Origin: Hymenopellis radicata | Taxonomy: Eukaryota; Basidiomycota; Agaricomycetes; Agaricales; Physalacriaceae | DNA length: 64,000 bases | NCBI GenBank assembly: GCA_015501595.1 | Contig: JADNRX010000306.1 | Coordinates: forward strand, 1 to 64,000 | Direction: 5' to 3' | In this document: one piece after another, positions 44,894 to 55,553 of the stretch | Position numbering within the stretch: position 1 is the first letter of the stretch | How the letters are laid out: every line of letters starts with the position of its first letter | The notes under the pieces: generated by a model | The model's input: only the letters and a program-made list of their open reading frames with translations | What the model was told of the DNA's origin: nothing | The model's database searches: none | Program-made: the position numbers and the translations under genes

Positions 44894-45360
44894 GGAGAAA
44901 AGTGAGGGCGATCTGCATCGTATTCAGGTTTCAAAACGAGTAAGGCAGACGACTAGGAAACATACAAGGCAATTGGGTGAAGCAGAATTAACGAGGAATT
45001 GAAGAGGGCGTTCGGGAAGCCAGAGTGGATGGCGTTGTGTCAAGAAAGGCTTTTGTAGGACCATTGTTCATTGTGTGCCGCTGGCTTGCCGTAATTAGCA
45101 GTCTAATCAGGTGCATCAGGAAAAACTGTAAATTCTATGTACGTCTACGTAGGTCTACATAGCCCAGGTAGCCCAGGTACAGAGGTACCAGCCCTTAGGT
45201 AGCCATCACTCAGGTGTACGTAGATCTCCTGTAGACCTATGTAGAATGTGCCGAGGTCTACATATACCATCTGTATACCTTCAGTACATCGACAGTACAC
45301 ATACAGTATTCCTGCAGCCAGATCACCACTGGTGGTTCCATTGAATACGATGAATATTAG
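44894..45360. other. Copy B upstream region, then inverted-repeat-rich DNA
   Basis: To about 45115 this is the shared PF09820-family promoter region (AGGACCATTGTTCATTG, GCCGCTGGCTTGCCGT), truncated compared with the E/D pair. After that, 45130-45310 contains repeated GTAGGTCTACATAG / CTGTAGACCTATGTAG words in both orientations, probably a small fold-back repeat. Confidence 0.45.
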
Positions 45361-46345
45361 GAAGAATCAGGCGGAAAGAGGAGGGAAAACACAATATATT
45401 GGCACATAAAGGAATACATGTACATAACAACAAGATAGCTAATGGTAAATGGGCAGAGAGATTGAGAAAGTAGGTAGGACACCTCGCGATACAGTGCGGC
45501 GTACAGACTTGGAACGTCGCACGGCCCTGAAGATGGCGGGGTCGGTGACCGGCGCGCTACGAAGCCGAGGGAGAACAATTCACCAGTGGCGCCGCGAAGG
45601 TCGTCGGCCCCCATTCCTGTTTGGTCGTTGTCGGCGCCTCGGTTACGGTATAGCGAAATTGATCACTGGCGAGCTGCGGATGATGTTCGTTAGTGGCGTT
45701 GTGATCATTGTTGACTGAGCACGTACAGGTGATCCCGAACATGACTTGACGGTTGGTCGTCCGCGTACTGTGTCTCCTTCTCATTGGTCGTGGGTTGTCC
45801 TCGTTCCTTGGGACTGGTTCCTCGCGTCGCTCGTGGCTGTTCCTCGTTGGCGTGGCTCGTTGCTTGTCCGTTAGTGACTTAGTCGTCGTTGATCGCAGCT
45901 GGTGGCTCGGTCTTTATGGTCCGCGACTCGCTCTCGTAGATAGTGGCTCGGTCCTCGTCAGGTCTTCGTTCCTCGTGTCTGGCTCCTCGTCAGTCGTGAG
46001 ACGTTCCTGGTTAGTCGGTCGTGGCCTGTTCCTCGTTGGTCGGATTCTCGTGGGTTGCAGGTCGTTCTTCGCGGTTCACGTCTTGTCCCTCGTTGGCTCG
46101 TGTCTCGCTCCTTGTCGGTTGTGTTTTGCTCCTTAGCGTCGTGTCTCGTTCGTCGCTGGACATGGTCCACTCCTCGTGCGTGTAGCTCTGTCGGTCGTGT
46201 TGTTTGCTGCTGGTCGACGGGATGGGCATGGCGGGTTTAGGTGGATATTGATGGAGACGATGCATCCAGACGCGACACAGCTCTGATTGAGTCGGAGCAG
46301 GAAGAGGAAAGGTTGGCGAACAGATTGGGAATGGGGGGAAGACAA
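45361..46345 (-). other. Low-complexity hydrophilic coding-like stretch
   Basis: 45770-46200 is built of irregular CTCGTTGG/CCTCGTT words. In the minus strand they read as charged, Thr/Arg/Glu-rich peptide (SSDERDTTLRSKTQPTRSET, EERPATHENPTNEEQATTD) with stops between blocks. Further on the minus strand come GADDLRGATGELFSLGFVAR and DVPSLYAALYREV (about 45600-45480). It could be a decayed minisatellite-bearing gene or a gag-like remnant. No catalytic motif supports either. Confidence 0.3.
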
Positions 46346-47200
46346 GACGACTGTGTGAGGGCGTCGATATCCAAATGGGGACTGATCAGAGGCTGATAAT
46401 CGGATGGAAAAAATTCGTCCTAGAACAACCGCCAGGACTCGTCGAGCATGCAGTCTCTCACAGGCGCCTTGTTAAGTGCCTCTCCAATTTCGCTAATTTG
46501 GCTTCGCTCGATGGCGGATGTAGAAGTAAGGATTTGTTCCGATGGAGAAGAATGCCTCTCGATAATTGCGCCACGGTCTGTTGTTTCCTGCTTGTTCAAG
46601 GGAGGGCTGACTGGATTTCATGTTCTACAGAAGCTGGCAGGACAGACGAGCAATGATTCGACCTCTGGTGCGGCACGCCATATTTTCAGCGTACACTGGT
46701 TGACGATTATGATTGTCGGATTGGAAGATGTGTAGGTATGTCGCAGTCATTCTTTTCCATATTCTCAAGTTGACCCTTGGGATACAGCTTCCTAGTACCG
46801 TCTATATATCATCGATGAGGGGCCTCCTAGACAACTAGTTGGTGACTCACAAAAAAAGGTATGACTCGTTCGCCTCCTTTACCACCACCACCACCGTCAA
46901 CCTGCACCTCGCCGCTGTTCGACCGCCATTTCAACCGCAAGCAAGCGGCTAGTCAGCACGGACAGCATGATGGCATCTGGGAAACGTAAAAGGCCCTGGC
47001 CGCATGCACCCACCGTGTCCTCCACGTTCATCACGTCAACATAGGAGCCATCATCAGCGTCGCGTTCGTCGTCGTCGAGCTCACCAACGTGCGACGAGGA
47101 GTAAATCCATTATCGTTATCGGTGGCTGTCCATTCCGCTCCGTGACTTTATCAATCGCCTCATTCGCCATGTATTCCCACGACTGTCCCACACCGAAACC
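46346..47200. other. No confident gene; MAF1 upstream region
   Basis: 46448-46735 (plus) has an open frame with SDGEECLSIIAPRSVVSCLF, unassigned. 46860-47200 is C-rich and probably the MAF1 promoter and 5' leader. Confidence 0.35.
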
Positions 47201-48201
47201 ATGAAGTATATCGACCAGCCAGGCCTTTCACGACTTTCCCAGTCCCTCAGCCACGAAGGCCCCGAATGTTCGGTCCATACCCGCATAGAGGCCTACAGCT
47301 GCAAGAACATCAAACGGGACAAGAAGCTCTTTAAGCTGCTCGAGTCGTCATACAAAGACGAGGCAGCGCACTCCCCTCCCTTCCTTCCTGGCTTTCCGTG
47401 GAGGACGTCGACATGACGCCCTTTGGTTCCTTTGACAAACACGCGTCCAGGAAGACCCTCTATCTCCTCATAGCAACACTGAACATTGCCTATCCCGACT
47501 ATGACTTTTCTGACGTCCGGCCGGCCCATTTCACAAAGGAGCAGAGCGGTGCTAGCGTACTCAACGCTCTCAGCACTACCCTTGTGTCTCCTCAAAGGGC
47601 CGGACTCAGCGCTCCAAGGACGTACTCGGCCTATCCCACAGTTAACCCCGACCTCTTCCCGCAGGCCAAGCCCACTTCATCATCACCTCAAAGCAGCACC
47701 ATACACAGTCCATTAGCCCCGCCGCCCATTGTCAGTGGTACACATCCCTTCATTTACCGCATACTCGACGAGGTCATTGGCCTTTCAGACTGCGAAGTCT
47801 TTTCCTACACTCCCGACGTTGATTGCGACCCGCACGCCTCGGATGATGACGACGACGACGTCCCCAGTGACGAGTCATCTGATGAGGACGAGCCGTTGTT
47901 CGACTTTGATGAAGCCTACTACGATTCCAGTAGCAGTCGGAGCCATATACCCACCCGTGGTATGTCGGACTCGTCAGACGATAGTGAAGAGTACCCGCCG
48001 AGACGCCATGGCGCGTTGTTGTGGTCGTCACATTGGTTCTTCTTGAACAGAAAGCAGAAACGGATAGTGTATATATCCGTTTGGGCGAGGACGAGGAGAC
48101 CGGCTTGGGTACCAATGGAAGAATCGCTGTCGAGTGAACGCTTCATTGGCTGGGAGGGCGCGACAGGTGCCGGGGCAAGGGCTATGGGTATCACTGTCTA
48201 G
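47201..48201 (+). CDS. MAF1: MAF1, repressor of RNA polymerase III
   Basis: The ATG at 47201 starts MKYIDQPGLSRLSQSLSHEG, then PECSVHTRIEAYSCKNIKRD and KKLFKLLESSYKDEA (MAF1 box A). A second frame carries SFDKHASRKTLYLLIATLNI, AYPDYDFSDVRPAHFTKEQS, the acidic run ASDDDDDDVPSDESSDEDEP and LLWSSHWFFLNRKQKRIVYI (boxes B and C). Together this is a complete MAF1 of about 333 residues, the conserved nuclear brake on Pol III that is controlled by TOR/PKA phosphorylation. The two frames meet at about 47397 (CTTTCC|GTGGAGGACGTC): one base is missing between LPGFP and VEDVDMTPFG. MAF1 is normally single-copy and conserved, so a sequencing indel is as likely as a true mutation. Confidence 0.9.
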
Positions 48202-48519
48202 GTTCCCGTTACTTTACACGGACTCCGAACGACCCGTCTTTCTTGTATCTCTTTATTATGTCTGGACATATCTCAACATTTGTTTGCTTACTGTATATGT
48301 TATATCTAGTCTTTCTATAACCCGCGGATATTTATTATTACTGGTATGTTCACCGACTTCGTTCCGTTGACCTGTATTCATAATTTTGGTTGCAGGATGA
48401 TTTTGTACATCATATAGTATTTCGCTATGCTTGATCCTCAATGCATACAAGTTCTTTCCCAGATCCGGATCTGCGTGTTTCTGTCTCGCTCCAAGCTCTG
48501 GTGTTCTGAAAATGCTACA

Positions 48520-49505
48520 TCTTATGTTTCGCTTCACGTTCGCCATTGTCTTCCAACTACCATTGCCACCTCGATTCCCGTCTTCATCTGCGCCCTCGCC
48601 TCTCATCCCAGTCGCTATCTTTACCGCACAGCAAAGCATAGCATATGCTTCAAGACTACTCCGTCGCCGACATTTGCCGACTTTCGACATGACCTTCAGC
48701 ACGACCATGACCTGTATGTATTGTCAATGTGGCCAAAGAAGACAAACGTTCACCTTGACGAAAGTTCAATTCTCTCGGAAGGACTTCCGCAAGACGCGGA
48801 ACGCGTCCAGTTAGACGCTCCAGCAGCAGAATGCTGCATTCGTTGTACCTCCAAAACAAACGCGAGAACCGCGCGCTCCACTTCGTCGGCATCAACTTCA
48901 ATCCGATTCAGAGTCTCGGTGCTTGAAGAGCCTGAATCATATTGCATGGCCCGTGCAGATAGAACCAGACGACCACATTATTCGGTATTAACCACGGTCA
49001 GTGACTTCCAATGAAATACTTCACTCATGTGCACGTAGTCCAAGTTCAACTTAGGATTCGGCGTCTTCCTCACTATCGACAATTACAACTCAATCTCATT
49101 ACACGCTCGCCCGCGCGACAGAGCTGCTATGGAAGCATTCCTAGACGAAGACTTCTTCCTCCTGATGAGTATATCCTATTTCCAGGGCGCATCTTCTTCA
49201 CTGGCGAAATGGAGCCGGAAGAATGCCACGAGGTCATTCCGGAGAAGTGTTGCACACATTTGGAGCGCTTCGGACAGTACGTTATGGATTTGACCCACGA
49301 CGAGGTTTTCGGCTTCACTGAGAAAAAGGTTAGGGCATGGGACGGCGCGCTAGAGGGAAAGGATCCTGCTGCCGTTGATGTCATTCAAGACCTGAGCAAG
49401 GGATTGTTTCGTGCAACTTTAATAGCTCTTCAAAGTCTGCCTTCATCCTTTCGGATTGTGCAGCAGAACCTGTATACTCCATGCAGGACGTCTTAGAGGT
49501 CCTCT
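48520..49505 (+). pseudogene. Delta-header PF09820-type protein, decayed copy F
   Basis: The header matches the delta type of copy D: FICALASHPSRYLYRTAKHS, then SILSEGLPQDAERVQLDAP. The P-loop part is deleted. Further on come FLTIDNYNSISLHARPRDRA (the LIENYDSP block), MDLTHDEVFGFTEKKVRAW, DGALEGKDPAAVDVIQDLS, PVYSMQDVLEVLSHRRGMPN. Frames change several times. It is more divergent than copies A, B and D, so it is an older relic of the same family. Confidence 0.7.
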
Positions 49506-50022
49506 CACACCGTAGAGGCATGCCAAACCGATTAATGAATCTGATGCGGGCCCTGTTTGTCTTTGCCAATGCTACACATACATTCACGTTCCTCCGCTGT
49601 ACTATTTACCAACAAATTCAAGGAGGGGACATGCCTTAGAAGTAGTCAAGGAAATTTATTTAATGGTGTAGAAACCCGGATGCTACGTGGTGAGAAAACC
49701 AGGTCTAAGATGAGGTGAATGACCTCGCATTGAATGTCGCGGGCTGGGGCTGGGCTTTCCAATCTTATCTTGACTCGTTCCTGGCCGAGAAAACTCGGTC
49801 ATGGAATCGGCTGGTAACTCCCAAGTAACTCCTACATCAAACGCGATGTCTACTCAACTGTGCACCTCTATAACATCGGCTGGTTCAAATGGACAGCAGC
49901 CGGCAATCGGAAAATGATATGAAACGCCTTGATCACGACCAGGTCTAATTATAACGACGACGACGCCTTGATCTCTGACTCTGACGAACGGCAAGACGCG
50001 TCCATCGACCTACAGCAGGGCA
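49506..50022. other. Spacer, no gene seen
   Basis: Between decayed copy F and the zinc-cluster head. No repeat, RNA or convincing ORF recognised. Confidence 0.4.
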
Positions 50023-50620
50023 ATGTCCGATTCAGAGCGCTCCAAATCAAGTGCAACGCCTCCAGACGATGCAAGGTCAGGCGCCCTTCGTTTCACGTCT
50101 GGCCGTCTTCACCATTTTCCCTTGAAGCCTTACAACAGTACCGATAACGAAACGAGTGACGGGGTCTTGTGATACCTGTAGACGAAGGAAAGGTGCGTTG
50201 TAGTGTTATCTTCTAAAATTTATGATTTAAAAGCTTCCAGTGAAATGTACGTTCAACTAGCAGTGTGAGTAGCCGGCTTGACCACATCTATGCTACTAGG
50301 CGACAGCCAAGGGAATCGAAGCGGTCCATGTACAAACTGCCGGGTGCATAAGATTCCTTGTACTCATGATACGCCGGTCAAGGTATGTCGCATCATCCTA
50401 CATGAACATGTCCGGTGCCAATATCCGCTAGAAACGCGGCATGAAAGACTAGTGAGATCAAGCGTAACTTGATTTTACTCGAATTCACACGCGAGTAAGC
50501 TCTAGGAAGGTTTCCATGCTTCATCAGCGCGTCGCGGAGCTCGAGGAATCGTTAAAACAACACGATCCGCAGTACGTGCAGGCGCTAGCTCACATATTCA
50601 AGTTCTCATGCATCATCTAG
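50023..50620 (+). pseudogene. Zn(II)2Cys6 transcription factor, N-terminal part
   Basis: A start at 50023 reads MSDSERSKSSATPPDDAR. After a one-base frame change near 50115 comes PITKRVTGSCDTCRRRK. A short intron (about 50194-50244) and another (50250-50299) join VK, then CDSQGNRSGPCTNCRVH and KIPCTHDTPVK. This forms the full cluster C-x2-C-x6-C-x9-C-x2-C-x6-C of fungal binuclear zinc factors. A coiled-coil dimer piece follows (VSMLHQRVAELEESLKQHDP, about 50512-50571). The long regulatory domain expected after it is absent, as the next 400 bp lead into an unrelated barrel-domain fragment. Probably a truncated gene. Confidence 0.65.
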
Positions 50621-51019
50621 GGAGGTGGCGTCACTTCAGCAATGCTGCGTTCCGCTTTGCGGGTTATCGTTTAGCATTCGCGATGCTTTTGCACGTTGTC
50701 ATCCTAGCCTCCATAACCGACGGTTTTGCTTCCATCGGGCTGCGTCCGTGCGCCCTGTTTTCAGGTAAGTTCCTGACTCTATACTTGCTTGACATTGTTG
50801 AAATACAGTTCAGTGTCGGCCAGTGTGTGTCAATCTATTAGTGCCGCTCTCCTGCCCCACTCAAGTCTCTGTCGGCTCATAACCGACATCCTGCTTGTTT
50901 GATGATCCCACCAGTGTCCTCGCGTATGCCTTCCTCGCTCGATCGCTCTGTTATCGACCGCGATCTACTGAATCACGTAACCACTCATCAACACCAAAAC
51001 GGCGCGTCGGTGGGAAGAT

Positions 51020-51408
51020 GATTACATCGCTTGCGTTATACTGACGTGCTCTTCTTGGATGTCTTGCTTGTGCAGCAAAGCATGAAACTAGACTTTGTTT
51101 TAGAAACCGGCCAAGTGAACAAGGTCAAAGTCAGAGTCACCGACCGATGCGCGAGTGTGCCAGACTGCCAGCCACCGTTTACTTACAATGTCGATTTCAC
51201 ACCCGCCGCATTTCAAAAGCTGGCACCGCTTTCACTGGGTCGGCTTGATAACCTTCACTGGGAGTTTATTGGTGAAGGAGAGGAGGATAACTCGGGGACT
51301 GAGAGTCGTGACATAAAGACAGATCCTAATGTTGCCATGGGAGAAGCGGGTACAGTGACAAGACTGACGATACTGATGAAGAGACGACTTGAGAAACTTA
51401 GACTCTGA
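51020..51408 (+). pseudogene. Double-psi beta-barrel (RlpA/expansin-like) fragment
   Basis: The frame ending at 51408 contains VNKVKVRVTDRCASVPDCQP, VDFTPAAFQKLAPLSLGRLD and NLHWEFIG. This is the second half of the RlpA-like/barwin-type double-psi beta-barrel seen in small secreted fungal proteins (V.V.DRC..C...DL.P.AF..LA.LS.G...V.W). The first half and the signal peptide are not visible. The extension after WEFIG (EGEEDNSGTESRD) is not typical of that family. Likely a fragment or fusion debris. Confidence 0.5.
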
Positions 51409-51695
51409 GTTGACATTGTATGATTACTGTATATTTGAGCAACCCTATGCGCCACATATTGCCGGACTTTCGGCGGGATACGTGGGAACCTATTCGGACC
51501 TATCGAGTGGTCGAGGCTCTTCCAAAAATGGGTGGAGTCGTGGGAATGCTTCAGATTACGTCCCGAGTCTCTCATGAGTCTCAGTTCCTCCCTTCAGACC
51601 AATCTGCTAATTTTCTTTGCTCGGCACTCATCGAACCTGCCTCCCTCGCTCCTCATCCTATCTTCCCCACACAAACACATACTCGCGTATCAGCG

Positions 51696-52736
51696 ATGGC
51701 CGAGAGAGAAGTCTATACGAGACTAGTGACGCTGGCCGAGAGGATGGCTGTGCTCGACCTTAAACCGCTCTCGACAGCCCCGGACCTCACGCAAATCACC
51801 CTGCTCCTGTCACATCCGAAAGAGGGCTTGCCGCCCCCGCCGCCGCGCCTGTTCGCCGCCGCCGTGGCCTATGGCATTGCACGGTGGTTCGCTAGGCAAT
51901 TTGAACAGTCATCGACCCTCCTCGCCGACCAATTGGCGGCTATGCTCTTATGCGATTCCGGCTACTTTTACATGCAGCTGGGGCAGAGACACGAGGACGA
52001 TGACTTTGAACGCCAGTACCCAGAGCGGCTGCTGGCCACCTTGGACTGGCTTCACGAGGGCCGACTGTGTCCGGTCGTGACGTACCTACAGCTTCTCGTG
52101 CGCGCGACTCGTATCGAGGACTGGACGCACGACGAGGCACTGCGCTTCGCACGCGACTGGGCCGTGCAAGAGGTGGGGGAGCAGACGGCGTTTGTAGTCA
52201 TGGCCGTGACGATGGGGAAGCACGTCGCGAGAACGCAGAAGGAGCTGGCCGAGGTCTCGGGCAGGACGCACACGAACTCCCACGCACATGGTATCCTACA
52301 CACCCTAACGCATTGGGCCTATTCGCTCTCGAGCTACGCCTCCCGTGGCTACGTACACATCCCGGAGTCCCGTTCCGACTCCTTTGCGCTCGATGACTCG
52401 GTCAATGTTCACCTGGTACAGGACTCGGCCAAGAAGCTGGGGAAGTTGGGGGTGCTATACTCAGAGCTTCTCAGGCAGGATGACGACCATCCATGCGTCA
52501 TGGCTCCCGCCCCACCAGAAGCAAATCACCAGCATATCGCGGACGTAGACATTGTCGTAAAGAAGCGCAACGAGGTTGCGGTAGCTATCTGTTTCTGGAA
52601 GAACTTCATCATGGGAAAGATGGATATGATTACCTTTGCGGAGACGGGACTACAAGCCGTTCCAAATGTGACACAAATAATTGCGCCACACATAGAACAG
52701 ACACCTTCCGTACCCCTTGATGGCTTTCAGACTTAA
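51696..52736 (+). CDS. Hypothetical helical protein, 346 aa
   Basis: A single-exon frame from ATG at 51696 (cagcgATGgcc) to 52736. MAEREVYTRLVTLAERMAVL opens an alpha-helical protein with PPPPPRLFAAAVAYGIARWF, LLCDSGYFYMQLGQRHEDDD, ALRFARDWAVQEVGEQTAFV and DIVVKKRNEVAVAICFWKNF. There is no signal peptide or membrane helix. No motif I can assign to an enzyme. In-frame codons extend upstream to 51420 but look like leader sequence. The frame is long, intact and GC-rich, with antisense frames interrupted, so I take it as a real gene. Confidence 0.65.
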   Translation: MAEREVYTRLVTLAERMAVLDLKPLSTAPDLTQITLLLSHPKEGLPPPPPRLFAAAVAYGIARWFARQFEQSSTLLADQLAAMLLCDSGYFYMQLGQRHEDDDFERQYPERLLATLDWLHEGRLCPVVTYLQLLVRATRIEDWTHDEALRFARDWAVQEVGEQTAFVVMAVTMGKHVARTQKELAEVSGRTHTNSHAHGILHTLTHWAYSLSSYASRGYVHIPESRSDSFALDDSVNVHLVQDSAKKLGKLGVLYSELLRQDDDHPCVMAPAPPEANHQHIADVDIVVKKRNEVAVAICFWKNFIMGKMDMITFAETGLQAVPNVTQIIAPHIEQTPSVPLDGFQT

Positions 52737-53333
52737 AATAAATGGTACAAGCTTACAGAACCTGCCTTCGTCAGGTGGCCTCGCAGGCTCGGCCACTGAC
52801 TGCGGCATTTCTTCCAGCTTGTTGGGGCTGCGCCCCAAACCCCCTTGAATTATACATAAGCTCGCCACACTACGACCTATCATGTTGGTGGGGCTCCGGT
52901 AACCGTATAATACGGTTCACAGGTACAGCTTTTACAGTTTTCATAACCGTACTGTAAGGGCACTTTGGCATGCTCTTCACCGGGTACGGCTTTGTTATGG
53001 GTGTCATATAACTTGCCAGGGAGGAGCAATCTGACAGTCATCGAGGTAGACACTGGTAGACACCCAGATGTGGCATTAATTCCAGTGCAGTTCTCACGGG
53101 TTCAATTGGGAGGTCATGACAAACGACTACCTGTATACAGCTTGTATGGGTGCTAAAACCTGTCCCGAATACTGTACCGTAAGGCCTCCAGACTCTGCAC
53201 CCATGTATACTGTACTGCTTATGGCCGTAACTGTATATGGTACAGTGCGGAGCCCTACATGTTGGTGCTACACTCTGAAGAAATGGGACAGAAATATTCC
53301 TCAGGGCTGTTGAACATTTGACTGGGTATGTAA
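52737..53333. other. Repeat-like spacer
   Basis: Contains a short hairpin (TTGGGGCTGCGCCCCAA, about 52823-52840) and several partial inverted words around CCGTATAATACGG (52901) and GTACCGTAAGG / GGTACAGTG (about 53170-53245). It resembles the debris of small TIR elements. No gene. Confidence 0.4.
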
Positions 53334-53592
53334 TACTGTACTATTACGACCTAGTCTTCATGGGGCGTTACCCGTTACGCATACTCTTCACTGACGTTGC
53401 TCTTCATTCAGGGTCCAATTTCCTTATATGGACAGGTGGGAGTGGCGGCGACAGCCGCCGCCTTAAAAAATTTCCTTTTTGGGCCTTACCTGGGGCCCAA
53501 TTTTGGCCGTTACGCGTTATGGTAGCATGAACTCTTCATTTCACAGGCCCCCGTTACCCGTTATGCGAAGACTTGCGTGTAATAGTACAGTA
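53334..53592. mobile_element. MITE, TACTGTACTATTA family
   Basis: A 259-bp element beginning TACTGTACTATTACGACC and ending GCGTGTAATAGTACAGTA, with TA edges. Subterminal GTTACCCGTTACGC (about 53367), CGTTACGCGTTATGG (53508-53522) and CGTTACCCGTTATGCG (about 53552) are the family motif. The internal stretch has a GGCGGCGACAGCCGCCG hairpin. It is closest to the MITE at 3259 and lies 450 bp left of the autonomous-looking element. Confidence 0.75.
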
Positions 53593-53734
53593 GCAGGAAA
53601 TGGTGCTTGTGACATGAACTAACCTTATGATTTGATGCAGCCAGAAGCACTATTCATCAAAGTTGAGCTCAAACTGTATGTCAGCCCTACAGCTACTATG
53701 TTTCCGATGTGTTCCAATGTCACCAAAGCTCTGT

Positions 53735-53775
53735 GGCGCAGAGGCAGCACAAGCCCATAGCCATATCCATCTGTG
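53735..53775 (+). repeat. tRNA-like 5' half (possible SINE head)
   Basis: AGCTCTGTGGCGCAGAGG followed by CAGCACAAGCCCATAGC looks like the acceptor, D-arm and anticodon arm of a tRNA-Met, with an A-box-like TGGCGCAGAGG. No B box or matching 3' half follows, so it is not a functional tRNA gene. The surrounding 53593-54040 has no gene. Confidence 0.35.
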
Positions 53776-54224
53776 TTTTCCATGATTACAGATACAGTGG
53801 GGCATCCCTCTTGTTATAGGTAAGTACAGTTCAAAGTGTAGCTACAATAATCTCCTCTGATCAGTCCTTGAGTGATAAGAGTCTCTGTGGTGTACTACTT
53901 GTTTGGATTCTGATGTTCAGTATGTTGCTTCAGGCCTATGGGCCACACTCTGTTTAAATACAGCACTCAGCAAAGGAATTTCCCAGGCATCTTGTATCTA
54001 TATATTATATCGATGACCTACCAATAATTGGCAAAACAGATACTGTACTAATGCGACCATATGTTCACGCGTTGTTACGCGTTATGGCCGTGAACCAACT
54101 GAGACGGTCATGTTCAGAGGTCCAGTTTACACGTTATGGCAAATGCCATAAGTTCACGGCACCACCGGCCAGTGCTCTGATGCGCGCATCACTGTTAGTA
54201 CCTCCCTATATCATGATTGGTCCT

Positions 54225-55395
54225 CTTGGGATAGACCTGGGCACGAGTGTGCACACGGGTGCACTCGCACTCGTAAACGAGGGTTATTCGCGGCTCCAAG
54301 CCGGACACCCGCACTCGAGTGGCACCCGAGTGCGACACTCGAGTGCGGCACCCATTCGCGGGTGTTTTGCACACCCGAGTGTGCCGCCACTCGTGTAGGG
54401 TGACGGGTGTACCCGTGTATACTCGCGCCCATCCACATCCCCTACCCCACTCGCTTGCCATTTCATGCCTCGTCCGCATTCCCCAGCAATTGCGAGGGGA
54501 GCGAAGGGCGGTGCATGATGCTTGCTGACGCGAGGGTGTGAGGGGTGTGGAACAGTGAGGGAAGAAGGGAGGTGAGAATGGGACTGGGTAGGGTGCCTCG
54601 TTGGAGGGCTTACCCGCCGACACACAATGGGAGTACCCTGTAAATAATAGTTAGGTGTCAAAGAGAATATTAACGGCGTCCGCAAACGCATCCAAGAGTG
54701 AAGCAGAAAGGAACAAGACATACCAACCCGCCACGTCACCAGCAGATTGATCGTGGCGCCCAATATCCACCGCTCCGCGGTTCTTCAAGCACGCTGTGCA
54801 GCGTGGCGGGTGGCATCTACTCCCTGTAGTATGCAGACGCCGACTTCAAGTCGAGCACCGATAGTCCCGCTGCCTCGTTTGCGAGGGCTTACGCGTCCAG
54901 CGGATACCGTATCCATAGAGACGACTTGAAGTCGTTCTCCATTCACACAGGCGCCGACTTAAAGTCGAGCGCAGCGGTGTCTTCATTGCCGACTCAAGGT
55001 CGAGCAATGGTGGCGGCAGTAGTGGTGGTGAGAGTTGAAGCAGAAACAACTGGCCGATCGCACGCTTTACGCGTCGCTTCGGAACTCGGCCCGAGTCGCC
55101 GGATTCGGAAAAATTAGCTCATTTAGCGGGCACAAGGCCCCATTTAAATTGGAAAAAATTTACAAATTAAGTTTAAATATGTGTCTCGATTGTCGAGTGT
55201 TTACACGGGTGTTTGCGCACAGGTACTCGTGGCGCAAAGCCAGACACCCGCACTCGGTGGACACCCGTGCCAACACCCTACCCGGCACTGCCAAACACTC
55301 GACACCCGGGTGTGAGTGCCGAGTGCACCCAGGTGCACACTTAAACACCAGACCACTCGTGCCCACGTCTACTTTGGGTACCTTCATCAAGCCTA
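54225..55395. repeat. Nested inverted repeat rich in CACCCGAGTG words
   Basis: The left arm (about 54236-54425) and right arm (about 55190-55385, reversed) share TGGGCACGAGTG and dense CACCCG(A/G)GTG, GCACTCG and ACACCCG words, forming a fold-back structure. Between the arms, four palindromes of the type CGACTTNAAGTCG occur (54842, 54920, 54957, 54990). The arms resemble the ends of the element in the F-box gene at 26580-28050. It interrupts the 5' part of the transposon before its genes. Confidence 0.55.
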
Positions 55396-55553
55396 ATCAA
55401 GATGGGCGATGCACGGGCACAGCTTTGATTCAATGTATCATAACAACAGCCAATGAAAAAACAGTAAGATATATACAGGGTGGACGGAGAAAACCACCCA
55501 TAGAAATATACAACGGCATCGAAAAAAATTCTCTTCTTCAGACAACGACGACT

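Noticed and set aside
45753..46136. 127-codon plus-strand ORF (VVRVLCLLLIGRGLSS...)
   Set aside because: A Leu/Val/Ser-rich product of the CTCGTTGG word repeat. Both strands are open, which is typical of low-complexity DNA.
53735..53775. Functional tRNA-Met gene
   Set aside because: Only the 5' half is recognisable. No T-arm/B box or pairing acceptor strand follows.
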